NCBI RefSeq assembly: GCF_010671925.1
Contig: NZ_JAAHIH010000005.1
Coordinates: forward strand, 62,001 to 126,000
Reading direction: 5' to 3'
From: Moorena sp. SIOASIH
GTDB lineage: Bacteria; Cyanobacteriota; Cyanobacteriia; Cyanobacteriales; Coleofasciculaceae
DNA length: 64,000 bases
The notes under the pieces were generated by a model. That model had not been told where the DNA came from. It searched no databases and was given only the letters and a program-made list of their open reading frames with translations. The position numbers and the translations under genes were made by a program. Below are positions 16,892-25,206 of this stretch, piece after piece. Positions within the stretch are counted from its first letter, which is position 1. Each line of letters begins with the position of its first letter.

Positions 16892-17821
16892 TTACTGTGC
16901 TTTCATGTAATCTCCAAGGGTTTGGGTGAAAATCTGGATGCGTCGTTCAAAGGCGGCTTGAGTGTACCATGCACGGCGAGGGGTCAGAACAGTATTAGGC
17001 AGTGTCAGAAAACGTGAATCTTCATGGTGGATGTCCATCCCTGCATAGGAGAGCCTGCCACTACTTAGGGCTTCTTGTAGAGCAGAAAATTCAATCAGAT
17101 CATCCGGTGAGATACTGATCAGAATTGCTCCTGGTTTGACTTTAGCAAAGGTGTTGTGATTGAGCAGATGGTGGGAATCAGCATTGAGGGATAGGGTTAG
17201 GAAAATGATATCGCTTGTACTTAACAACGTCTCTAGATCAACGGGTTGAGCCAGGTTGCTTTCTTTCGGCTTGCGGTTGCAGTACACAATGTTCATGCCA
17301 AAGCCTTGCAGCATACGAGCCACCTGGGATCCGATTGTCCCCATGCCGATGATACCCACTTGAGAGCCAAACAGTTCAATTCCCTGATGTTCAAAGATTT
17401 GGAAATCACCCGTACGAACTTTGTGATTGTAATCCATCAACCGCTTGGCGGCAGCTAGCATTAACGCAACTGCGTATTCAGCAACCGAGGCTCCAGTGAA
17501 GCCAGGGGTATTGAGCACTTTGATATTATGCTGTTGGCAATAGGCTTTATCAATATAGTCTGTGCCTGTGGTAATGGTGATGATCAGTTCCAGCTTCGGT
17601 AGTTTTTGCAAGTTAGCTGCACTCCAATCCATCAACGTGGTGATGAGGATATGAGTATCCGGATTGTTGGCGATCGCCTCTTCTAACGAAAAGCCCTCTG
17701 AATGATCCTGATACCACACCATTGCAATATCTGGAATTGAGTCAAAACAGGTTTCAGGGTATGGTTCCCGATTGTTCACAAATAAACAGTTTTTTACCAC
17801 TCTGGATTGTCCTCTAATCAC
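16892..17821 (-). CDS. D-2-hydroxyacid dehydrogenase-like protein lacking catalytic Arg and His
   Basis: 309 residues, GTG start. The NAD-binding Rossmann motif is GIIGMGTIGSQVA (about 145-157) and the overall order follows D-isomer-specific 2-hydroxyacid dehydrogenases. The catalytic triad is damaged. Where the family has I-N-T-x-R-G the protein reads ISISPDDLIE, so the substrate-binding Arg is gone. Where the family has L-T-P-H-I-x-W it reads LTPRRAWYT, so the acid/base His is gone. Glu in HHEDSRF may survive. It may be a repurposed NAD-binding enzyme or an inactive relative. It is probably the first gene of the minus-strand operon, with an IS605-like remnant between it and the next gene. 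Confidence 0.85.
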   Translation of the reverse strand: MIRGQSRVVKNCLFVNNREPYPETCFDSIPDIAMVWYQDHSEGFSLEEAIANNPDTHILITTLMDWSAANLQKLPKLELIITITTGTDYIDKAYCQQHNIKVLNTPGFTGASVAEYAVALMLAAAKRLMDYNHKVRTGDFQIFEHQGIELFGSQVGIIGMGTIGSQVARMLQGFGMNIVYCNRKPKESNLAQPVDLETLLSTSDIIFLTLSLNADSHHLLNHNTFAKVKPGAILISISPDDLIEFSALQEALSSGRLSYAGMDIHHEDSRFLTLPNTVLTPRRAWYTQAAFERRIQIFTQTLGDYMKAQ

Positions 17822-18844
17822 TTAGTCTGGTCAGCTACGGGATCTCAAGCCCCTGGCTTATTGGGACTTTAGCCAAATAAGCGCCCAAATATAGCCATTA
17901 CTCGCTTTATATCTGATAAATACGTCCGGATTTTCCTAGAGCCAATGAACAAAACGGCAAGACATGGCATTGCGAGAAGCACTAAAGTTCCCCTGTACAA
18001 ATATACTAAAGGTGCCCAAAAGTGCTATCGATTCTAGCTTATAGTACTGTGGAACAATAATACTACATCGGGACAGACCAGTTAAAAAAAATGCCTGAAC
18101 ATATTACTAGGATTAGATTACAGCGACATCGAAACTGGTTGCGTGTACGCTTAAGTATTCATTTTATCAAAACTTAGTGCGCCATTGCTTAAAAACTCCC
18201 TACCCATGTCGTTGAAACCGGTTTTCGTCGGTGGGTAGATACACACTGGCGCACGAGGAAACAGCTATTGTCGGATTTGGTTTGGAGTGGGTCAAAGCCT
18301 CCGAGGGAAAATGCCTGGAAACTGATTCGTCGGGTTCGTTTCACATAGGTGCGCTCTTACCATTAAGAATTAAATTCGCCACTGGTCGCACCTGAGTAAT
18401 CATGATCCTGACCCGGCGATGGCCTGACGAAAACAACATGCTCAACTATGGTATCGACTGGAATTCAAAATGGAAACGTAGCAGTACGTGGTTGATTAGT
18501 TTTCTCAGTCAACTAGCCTTAATTTTTAGGTTCTACAATCCTTTTGTCATAGTTGATTGAGATGCTCTTACCCTGTATAATAGCTAATTTTTAAATTAAA
18601 TATTAAGAAGCCTGAAAGCCTTGCTATGATTGCATTTTAGCATTAAGTATTTCAAGAGTTCTAGTTTAATGGAAGCCTTATACTACAAGGATTACAGCGA
18701 GTTTAAAAATCAGCTATAACTTGTATGGAATGCTCACTTTATGTTATTAATAGGCTGTTTAAGTCTACCTAGATAATTCAAAAATAATTTTACAGAGGTA
18801 GTGCTTGGTCATGGTGCAGCTAGTTAAAGGAACAATAGTAACTG
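17822..18844. other. Divergent intergenic region of the 14-24 kb cluster
   Basis: 1 kb between the minus-strand and plus-strand arms; promoters for both must lie here. I see no intact gene. It holds a 48-codon open fragment at 18202-18348 (THVVETGFRRWVDTHWRTRK onwards) that looks like gene debris of unknown family, a palindromic repeat at 18347-18393, and AT-rich DNA from 18500 to 18800. Confidence 0.6.
18347..18393 (+). repeat. AGGTGCG-family palindromic repeat
   Basis: A 47-bp imperfect palindrome with ends AGGTGCGC and GGTCGCACCT around ATTAAGAATTAAATTCGCCA. Members of the same family lie at 33489, 33934, 39213, 46619, 46687 and 48004. Confidence 0.8.
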
Positions 18845-19849
18845 ATGCAAAGCTTACAATCACCTCAATGTCTAGGGCGAAGGATTGCAGTCAGTAACAT
18901 TCTAGACGTAACCCTAAGGGATGGGGGCTATTTAAATCGGTGGCAATTTTCATTAGAAGAAACCACAAGCGTATTGAATTTTTTACGGGATCAGGGATTG
19001 AGTCAAGTTGAGGTGGGTTTTCTACGCACACCTGACAGAAGTACATCTCCAGTGAATGGTTGCCCAAAAGAGTTTTTAGCAGAGATTAAGCAGTTATATC
19101 CTGAGATGTCTTTAGTTTGTATGCTCAATCCAGCCGAGGATAACTGGCAGGCAGCAGTAGCTGACAAGTTAGACCAGATATCGCTGCTGCGGATGCCCTG
19201 TACCGCTGATCTGGTTGACAAGGCATTAGAAATCGCTAATCATCTTAAAAAACAATCCAGCCATCTCAAAATCAGTTTAAATCTGATCTGTGTTTCATCC
19301 TATTCACTGGCGGAAATTGAGTGTCTGCTCAGAACGATTGCCCCATCGAAAAACGTCGATATTGTCTACCTAGCTGATTCTAGAGGGGCACTTTATCCTC
19401 ATGAGGTTAACGCCATGATGGCATTAGTCAGAGAGATTTGCCCACAATCGTTAGGGTTTCATGCCCACGATACTTTGGGATATGCAATTGAGAACTCTAA
19501 CCAAGCCTTTGCCCAGGGTTGTGATTGGATTGATGTCACTTTAAATGGCTTTGGCTTAGCCGGAGGGAACACGCCATTAGGTGGGTATCTGGCTCACCAC
19601 GATTTGCAATCCTCAGGGCAGTCGATTCAAGCCGAAGTCACGGATTTTTGCCAAAAGCATTTGCCTTTGAGGCACCCAGATGCGTTGACACGTCAACGTT
19701 ATCGATTACTCGCTGCCAAAAATCTTGATCCGGTTTGGTGTGATCAATTGCTGGAAAAATATCCAGACACTCTGAATAAAAAAGTCGAAAAACTTCCCCG
19801 TCAGCATTATAAGAACATTGATTCAGTTTTAGACCTAATGATACGTTGA
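18845..19849 (+). CDS. DRE-TIM metallolyase-family aldolase (4-hydroxy-2-oxovalerate aldolase/HMG-CoA lyase-like)
   Basis: 334 residues. The metal-binding start of the TIM barrel is DVTLRDGGYLN (Asp21-Arg25-Asp26), the HxH metal ligands are in GFHAHDTLGYAIEN, and NGFGLAGGNTPLGGYL closes the barrel. Members cleave or form carbon-carbon bonds at 2-oxo acids with a divalent metal; the D-x-T-L-R-D-G-G-Y form is closest to 4-hydroxy-2-oxovalerate aldolases. No acetaldehyde dehydrogenase partner lies nearby, so it is more likely part of a biosynthetic route with the following aminotransferase. It is the first gene of the plus-strand arm. A strong palindrome separates it from the next gene. Confidence 0.85.
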   Translation: MQSLQSPQCLGRRIAVSNILDVTLRDGGYLNRWQFSLEETTSVLNFLRDQGLSQVEVGFLRTPDRSTSPVNGCPKEFLAEIKQLYPEMSLVCMLNPAEDNWQAAVADKLDQISLLRMPCTADLVDKALEIANHLKKQSSHLKISLNLICVSSYSLAEIECLLRTIAPSKNVDIVYLADSRGALYPHEVNAMMALVREICPQSLGFHAHDTLGYAIENSNQAFAQGCDWIDVTLNGFGLAGGNTPLGGYLAHHDLQSSGQSIQAEVTDFCQKHLPLRHPDALTRQRYRLLAAKNLDPVWCDQLLEKYPDTLNKKVEKLPRQHYKNIDSVLDLMIR

Positions 19850-19871
19850 TTAACCTGATAAATTCATGACT

Positions 19872-19923
19872 ATAACTTTGTTCAACAGAAAAAAATAAGT
19901 TTTATTCTGTTGAACAAAGTTAT
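19872..19923. promoter_or_regulatory. Perfect 19-bp inverted repeat between aldolase and aminotransferase genes
   Basis: ATAACTTTGTTCAACAGAA (19872-19890) pairs exactly with 19905-19923 over a 14-nt A/T-rich loop. It could act as a transcription attenuator/terminator or a dyad operator; no strong T-run follows on the plus strand. Confidence 0.75.
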
Positions 19924-19973
19924 TCCGACAGTATGGTTCAAACCAATTGAACAGTAAACTTAAAAAGATAAAG

Positions 19974-21212
19974 ATGATCGTAATGCCTGAAAGTGACGTA
20001 TCATGTCCGCCCCTGGCAATGGACATCATTATGGAGGTTTTTGATCGCCCCAATCATCAAGGACTGGAACCTATCAATTTTGGTAAGGGAATTTCTTCCT
20101 TTAACCCATTTGATCACGTGGATGTAAATATCGATAGTGTGCTGCTCGGTCACCACGTCGGGTACGGCAATATCAATGGTATTAACAGTTTGCGTCAAGC
20201 CATCTGCCGCTACTATCAGGAAAAATTTGATTACGATCTCTCCCCAGATCGGGTCTGCATTACGAACGGTGCTTCTGGTGCGTTGACCCTTGCATTTGCA
20301 ATGCTACTGAATAAGGCAGATGAAATCATCCTATCTGAAGCTTGCTATCCAGCTTACAACGTATTAGCCAAGATTTTTGGGGTAAATTGTCGTTTAGCTC
20401 CCATGGGAGATGACTATTGCATTGATATTGAACAATTGCCAAACCAGATTTCCAATAAAACTAAAGCAATTGTGATCAATTCACCCAGCAATCCATACGG
20501 TACATTTTTGCAAGACCATCAGCTCGAAGCGATCGCTAATTTAGGTGTTCCCGTTATTTTTGATGAAGTCTACCAAGCTTTACCCCTCAACGATGAACCC
20601 ATTCCCAGTGCCATTCGTTTTTCTGACCGTCATCTGATAATTAGCAGTCTATCGAAATCCTTGGCAATTGCTGGTGTCCGGGTAGGATATTTGATTGTGC
20701 CTGAATCACAGGTGGAATTGATGACCAACGTCAAAGCCGTTCTCAATATGTGTACCAGTTTACCCAGCCAACTGATTGCGGAGAAGCTGATACAACACTG
20801 GGATGAATTGGTGAGCAAACACCGATATCTGTTGCGCTATAACTGGTTACTGTTTGAGCGCACAGCCAAACGCCTTGGATTAAAACTGCGAACTCACCCT
20901 CAAGCCGGATTTTTTGCGTTAGTAGATGTGGCTGAGGCAGAAAAAGATGCCATGGAATTATCCCTGCATTTGGCTCAGAATTATGCCCTAAGTTCTGCTC
21001 CCGGCATTGATTTTCATGATCACGATCATGCCTTTTTGCGATTAAATTTTGCCAGCCCAGCCCATCACATTGAAACCGGTTTAACCCGGCTTGCAGGCTA
21101 TCTGCTTGGCTCAGAACAATCCCTACAGCAGCCAGGCAGAAAGAGTGCGGCAGTCAATGCAAGTCATGGAGCAAAAAACCTTGGGCAAAAGTCATATATT
21201 GAGAGCAAGTGA
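19974..21212 (+). CDS. PLP-dependent aminotransferase, class I/II
   Basis: About 412 residues from ATG 19974 (TTG 19947 and ATG 19983 are alternatives in frame). The fold-type I signatures are VGYGNINGINSLRQAI, VINSPSNPYG (conserved Asn), VIFDEVYQ (Asp and Tyr contacting PLP) and SSLSKSLAIAGVRVGY, with the Lys forming the internal aldimine. It transfers an amino group to a 2-oxo acid, plausibly the product of the preceding aldolase. The C-terminal 25 residues after the fold are low complexity. The stop overlaps the FAD gene start by 4 bp, so the two are translationally coupled. Confidence 0.9.
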   Translation: MIVMPESDVSCPPLAMDIIMEVFDRPNHQGLEPINFGKGISSFNPFDHVDVNIDSVLLGHHVGYGNINGINSLRQAICRYYQEKFDYDLSPDRVCITNGASGALTLAFAMLLNKADEIILSEACYPAYNVLAKIFGVNCRLAPMGDDYCIDIEQLPNQISNKTKAIVINSPSNPYGTFLQDHQLEAIANLGVPVIFDEVYQALPLNDEPIPSAIRFSDRHLIISSLSKSLAIAGVRVGYLIVPESQVELMTNVKAVLNMCTSLPSQLIAEKLIQHWDELVSKHRYLLRYNWLLFERTAKRLGLKLRTHPQAGFFALVDVAEAEKDAMELSLHLAQNYALSSAPGIDFHDHDHAFLRLNFASPAHHIETGLTRLAGYLLGSEQSLQQPGRKSAAVNASHGAKNLGQKSYIESK

Positions 21213-22627
21213 ATGATATGGCTGATACTAGTAACGCGATCGCTGATGTTGTAGTGGTAGGGAGTGGTTTTGCCGGTCTGAGTGCGGCGATCGCTGCGTC
21301 CCAAGCTGGTGCATCAGTCATTGTCTTGGAGAAGGAAAACAGCCTCGGCGGTAACTCAGTTGTTAGTGGAGGAACTTTGACCGTTGTGGGTTCTCCGATT
21401 CAAGCCAGAGAAGGCATCCAAGACTCTTTCAGTCTGTTGAAATCAGATATGTGCCAGGCAGGGGAACAGAGAAACAATCCGGGCTTGGTTCAGCAGGTGA
21501 TCGAGCAATCCTACCCCACTTTTGAGTGGCTCACGAATGAACTTGGTGTGAAATTCAAGGATCGAGTGGATCAGTATGGTGGCCACTCCGTACCTCGCAA
21601 CCACACACCACAAGACGTGTCAGGTGCCGCCATGATCACTGCACTGTTGACTAAAGCCAAGCAACTCGGGGTCGAAATTAGAACCCAAACTCGCCTGAGC
21701 AAATTACTGGTAAACTCCCAGAGAGATACCCATCCGATCCTCACAGGAGTAGAAGTGCAAACAACCAAGCCATCAGCTCCGATCCAACAGATTAACGTTA
21801 ACCAGGGAGTCGTTTTGGCAACAGGGGGCTTCTCCGGAGATACCGGTTTTCGGCAGCAATACGCTCCCCATCTCCCCCCCAATCTGGATCACACTAATGT
21901 TCCCAATACCAGCGCAGAAGCCTTGGTAGAAGCCATCAGAATTGGTGCCCAGTGCCTCGATTTGGATCAGATTCAGCTTGCTCCCTGGGTCTCTCCAGAT
22001 GAAACAGGCTATGGCATTGCTCCACTCTTTGCTAGCTATACGGTGCTAGCCTATGGATTAGCAGTTGATCCGGCTACTGGAAAACGCTTTATTAATGAAC
22101 TCGCTGATCGCAAAAGGTGGACAGATAAGTTGTTAGAAATTGGTCATCCTTGTATTGGTATTGCCGATACTGTGGGAATGCAAAATTCTGGCATTGATAT
22201 CGAACCTGATTTAGATCGAGGCGTGGTGAAAAAATTTGAGACCCTATCATCTTTAGCAAGCACGTATCAGATTCCTTTGGAGGCGCTAGACTCAACAATC
22301 CGTCGATATAACTCCTTTGTGGAGCAGCATCAAGACCCAGAGTTTGGTAAATTTATACGGGATTATGCCAAGCCGTTGAGTTCCCCCTTTTATGGCGTTC
22401 GATTATGGCCTAAAGTCCATTACACTATGGGAGGCCTCAAAATTGATGTTCGCGGGCGGGTTCTGGGGAAAGGCGATCGCCCGATTATCGGGCTATATGC
22501 TGCAGGAGAAGTCACAGGCGGTATTCACGGAGCCTGCCGTCTAGGGGGGTGTGCCATCACGGAATGTCTGGTTTTTGGGCGAATCGCGGGTAGAGAAGCT
22601 GCAACCCACACTCAAGTCCCTTCCTAG
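21209..22627 (+). CDS. FAD-dependent oxidoreductase (fumarate reductase/3-ketosteroid dehydrogenase-like)
   Basis: 472 residues from GTG 21209 (overlap GTGA with the aminotransferase). The N-terminal dinucleotide fold is VVVGSGFAGLSAAIAASQAG with the downstream LEKENSLGGNSVVSGG, and the C-terminal FAD loop is GLYAAGEVTGGIHGACRLGG. This architecture is that of flavoproteins that reduce or introduce a double bond next to a carbonyl or carboxylate (fumarate reductase flavoprotein, KSTD, urocanate reductase). No heme or quinone partner is encoded nearby. It probably desaturates or reduces an intermediate of the cluster's pathway. Confidence 0.9.
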   Translation: MNDMADTSNAIADVVVVGSGFAGLSAAIAASQAGASVIVLEKENSLGGNSVVSGGTLTVVGSPIQAREGIQDSFSLLKSDMCQAGEQRNNPGLVQQVIEQSYPTFEWLTNELGVKFKDRVDQYGGHSVPRNHTPQDVSGAAMITALLTKAKQLGVEIRTQTRLSKLLVNSQRDTHPILTGVEVQTTKPSAPIQQINVNQGVVLATGGFSGDTGFRQQYAPHLPPNLDHTNVPNTSAEALVEAIRIGAQCLDLDQIQLAPWVSPDETGYGIAPLFASYTVLAYGLAVDPATGKRFINELADRKRWTDKLLEIGHPCIGIADTVGMQNSGIDIEPDLDRGVVKKFETLSSLASTYQIPLEALDSTIRRYNSFVEQHQDPEFGKFIRDYAKPLSSPFYGVRLWPKVHYTMGGLKIDVRGRVLGKGDRPIIGLYAAGEVTGGIHGACRLGGCAITECLVFGRIAGREAATHTQVPS

Positions 22628-22757
22628 AAGCCTCAGTGACCAATCACATCCATTTTTCAATCGTAATAATAATTAACTTTCCCTAATGGTAAAAATGATT
22701 GACTCTCCCTCTCAATATTTGTAAGATATTGATGATTTTTTTTGAATCAAGAAAAAA

Positions 22758-23666
22758 ATGATTTCTTCATCCTTCAAATTAACAGATCAAGATATTGCAA
22801 ATTTTCAAAAAAAATGATTTGTCAAGCTGAAAGTTTTTCTTGCACCAGAGGCAATAAAATGTCTTGATGGAATATTAGAACAGGAGCTTGAAGATACAAA
22901 AGTAGCCTATGATGATGCATTTTAAAAGTATAAATTTGATATGAAAAACAATGAATATATCGAAATAATTCTGCATCCTCTATTTCAATCAACATTCGCG
23001 AAGCTTTGCGAATGCTCGTTATTCTATACTCAACACATGGCCTATGAAATAGAGAAAAACACAAATTCAGGATTCTAGTGGCACGCCGATATGTTGAGTT
23101 TTGCCTGCCAGCAATTAGAAGATTTTAGCTGTACCCTTTGGATTCCCTTAACCAAGATAGATACAGATGCACAAGGAGGAGGGATGAGCTATGTCTCAAA
23201 GGAAAAATTTTCTGGAAGATTTCTTTATGACTATGCATGCATCCTTTCTTCTTATGTACAAGGCTTGCCACAAGATGCAGCTCCATCGAAAGAGGAAATG
23301 GGACGTTTAGAATCTTTGATGGTTAACTCACCTGAGGTTGATACAATTCTCAGAACTCAGGCTGAAACGGATGACTTTGAATTAGGCGATGCACTTGTAT
23401 TTGACAAGGAGGTGATGCATCGGACTTGTTTATTGACCGAGGGTCCCATTAATAGGAGAAGAGCCTTTGTGATGAGATTTATCGCAGCAGATTCAACCTA
23501 TGATTTAAATAGGGTTCAAAAACTTAAACCCTTTATGGACATTTTGGGCTACAGCTTTTTCACTACTTTTGCCCTAGATATCTGTAAGGAAGAGGGTGAA
23601 TTGATTATGGAGAGTCCATTGTTTAATACGACCAGAGCTAAAAGACTGATCCCAGTTAAGCAATAG
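22758..23666 (+). pseudogene. Phytanoyl-CoA dioxygenase-like (Fe(II)/2-oxoglutarate oxygenase) gene with three in-frame stops
   Basis: One uninterrupted frame runs from ATG 22758 to the stop at 23664-23666 (about 302 codons), broken only by TGA 22815-22817, TAA 22923-22925 and TAG 23076-23078, with no frameshift. Past the last stop comes WHADMLSF, the H-x-D iron ligands, and later VMHRT (distal His) and NRRRAFVMRF (Arg for 2-oxoglutarate), as in PhyH-type oxygenases. Each stop differs from a sense codon by one C-to-T change (CGA, CAA, CAG). The longest intact piece from ATG 23091 starts just after the H-x-D motif, so it cannot be an active enzyme. The gene lies between the FAD enzyme and the methyltransferase and was presumably a tailoring oxygenase. 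Confidence 0.85.
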
Positions 23667-23717
23667 GGATGTTTGATACCAATTTTTATTGTTTTCTAGA
23701 TAAGCAGGTCTACCGTT

Positions 23718-24329
23718 ATGCAGACTCACCAAGAACGCTATGATAAATGGGCACCGGACTACAACCGAGATGTTGCAGCCAGAAACTACGATGGGCCAGA
23801 ATACATCGTTCGTTATCTGATGGAAATAGTCAACAGTGGCAAAGTGTTGATCAATCCAACAAATCCTGATTTTAAGGTCATTGATGTGGGATGCGGCTCA
23901 GGGTTGGTTGGCAAAGGCTTACAGGAGCATGGTTTTCGGCATATTGATGGGACAGATTTATCTCAGGGAATGATTGTAGAAGCCCATAAAACTGGAGCCT
24001 ACCAAACTTTAATTGGATGGGTTGATTTAAACCATCCACTGCCATTTTTTCTGCATGGACAGTATGACCTAACCCTCTGCTGTGGTGTGTTTGCCCTGGA
24101 TTTTGTTGAACCTCAATCTCTGAAATGGTTAGCACAGGTCACAAAGCCAGGAGGAACTATTGTCATGAGTACCAAAACAACGTATTACAACACCTACGAC
24201 TTTGAGGGTTACTACAAACAGTTGCAATCTGAGGGTAAGATTAAACTCGTTGATTGCCGTATGGATCAGCCTTATTTGGGAACTGAAGCCGACGGCCATT
24301 ACTGGATCTTTTCGGTAAACGGCGCGTGA
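23718..24329 (+). CDS. Class I SAM-dependent methyltransferase
   Basis: 203 residues. SAM motif I is VIDVGCGSGLVGKGL, motif II includes GTDLSQGMIVEA, and the post-I region is LTLCCGVFALDFVEP. The N terminus MQTHQERYDKWAPDYNRDVA is typical of small-molecule methyltransferases of the Williams-Beuren/UbiE-like group. Substrate is unknown. It is the last gene of the plus-strand arm, 51 bp after the broken oxygenase gene, and is followed by a clear terminator. Confidence 0.9.
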   Translation: MQTHQERYDKWAPDYNRDVAARNYDGPEYIVRYLMEIVNSGKVLINPTNPDFKVIDVGCGSGLVGKGLQEHGFRHIDGTDLSQGMIVEAHKTGAYQTLIGWVDLNHPLPFFLHGQYDLTLCCGVFALDFVEPQSLKWLAQVTKPGGTIVMSTKTTYYNTYDFEGYYKQLQSEGKIKLVDCRMDQPYLGTEADGHYWIFSVNGA

Positions 24330-24384
24330 TGAGGTAACTGTGCAGGACTAAATGCTTGTCAGATCAAACTTGGAGTCTATATAT

Positions 24385-24454
24385 AGCCAATCCAATAGGT
24401 TGTATAAAGCCAGGTTATCTAAGAATTGGATTGGCTTGTATTATCTTTTTTTTT
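24385..24454 (+). terminator. Rho-independent terminator of the plus-strand arm
   Basis: AGCCAATCCAAT (24385-24396) pairs perfectly with ATTGGATTGGCT (24425-24436), followed by a run of ten T at 24445-24454. Confidence 0.85.
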
Positions 24455-24886
24455 ATCTGGATTATCGATTATTTTACCTATCAATTGATACCCAAAGCAG
24501 CTACATAAAAAACTATGGTCAAGTAAAAATGCTTTGTGAGCATATGCTTACCTAAAATTTACCTTTGAGAACAAAAATATCAATACCTCCTTTAACGATA
24601 ACTCCCTGATCTTGATCAGAAATTGGCTGAGAGCTGAGAGCACCTCAAGTAGCGTGCGGGTAGCGCATTAGCTTACTCCGGTGAATCATATACTGATCAT
24701 TTTGTCAAATTCTATAAATTTCCACTACACCTGACACCTAGTCTTAACCGACAAGCTTGATGCGTAAGTCCTGAAATTAACCAATTGCCGTTGTTGGATA
24801 AAAGTTGAATTAAATCGTCAATTTAAGCTGAAAAACTCAATTTGAGTGGAAAATAGAAATATAGAGCAGGATTAGCGAAGAGCAAC
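24455..24886. other. Intergenic region without recognisable gene
   Basis: AT-rich, no conserved element recognised; it must contain the promoter of the gene at 24887. Confidence 0.5.
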
Positions 24887-25198
24887 GTGAAATATTTCTT
24901 TTTATCGGAAGGCTGGATAGTCGGGCGCGTTTGGGAGTTTGGAGGTCTTTGGAACGAAAACGCTTGGCGACGGCTGCCAGAAATTAAGCAAATGAACCTT
25001 TCTATCCTAGAGCAAGGAGAAAAATTGTGGCTCTATCAGGTTGAAGACCTTGTGGTTATGGTTGAAGTCAAACCCATGGCTAACACCTCACCTGAGTCAG
25101 CAAAAACTATTGGTCAAGTTGTCCTAAAACGCTTGATCACTGCTGAGCAAGTTCTTGATCGCTTAGCGATGACACATAGTGACATACTCCCACACTGA
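24887..25198 (+). CDS. Small conserved cyanobacterial protein, 3' end replaced by TnpB element
   Basis: 103 residues from GTG 24887 as it now reads; no known domain. The body (FFLSEGWIVGRVWEFGGLW, KLWLYQVEDLVVMVEV, VLKRLITAEQVLDRL) resembles a conserved cyanobacterial hypothetical family of similar length. The last five codons, DILPH, are read from the right end of the TnpB element inserted at about 25179. Precise removal of the element would continue the frame from 26701 for about 14 codons (SRQKAEIMVAGKG, stop at 26742-26744). The protein may still work because only the tail is lost. Confidence 0.7.
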   Translation: MKYFFLSEGWIVGRVWEFGGLWNENAWRRLPEIKQMNLSILEQGEKLWLYQVEDLVVMVEVKPMANTSPESAKTIGQVVLKRLITAEQVLDRLAMTHSDILPH

Positions 25199-25206
25199 AT
25201 CAAAGA

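Noticed and set aside
22815..22817. TGA in the oxygenase gene read as selenocysteine, given selD in the window
   Set aside because: TAA and TAG stops follow in the same frame, and no SECIS-like structure or selA/selB is seen.
24352..24555. 67-codon frame after the methyltransferase
   Set aside because: It runs through the terminator hairpin and T-run; composition is non-coding.
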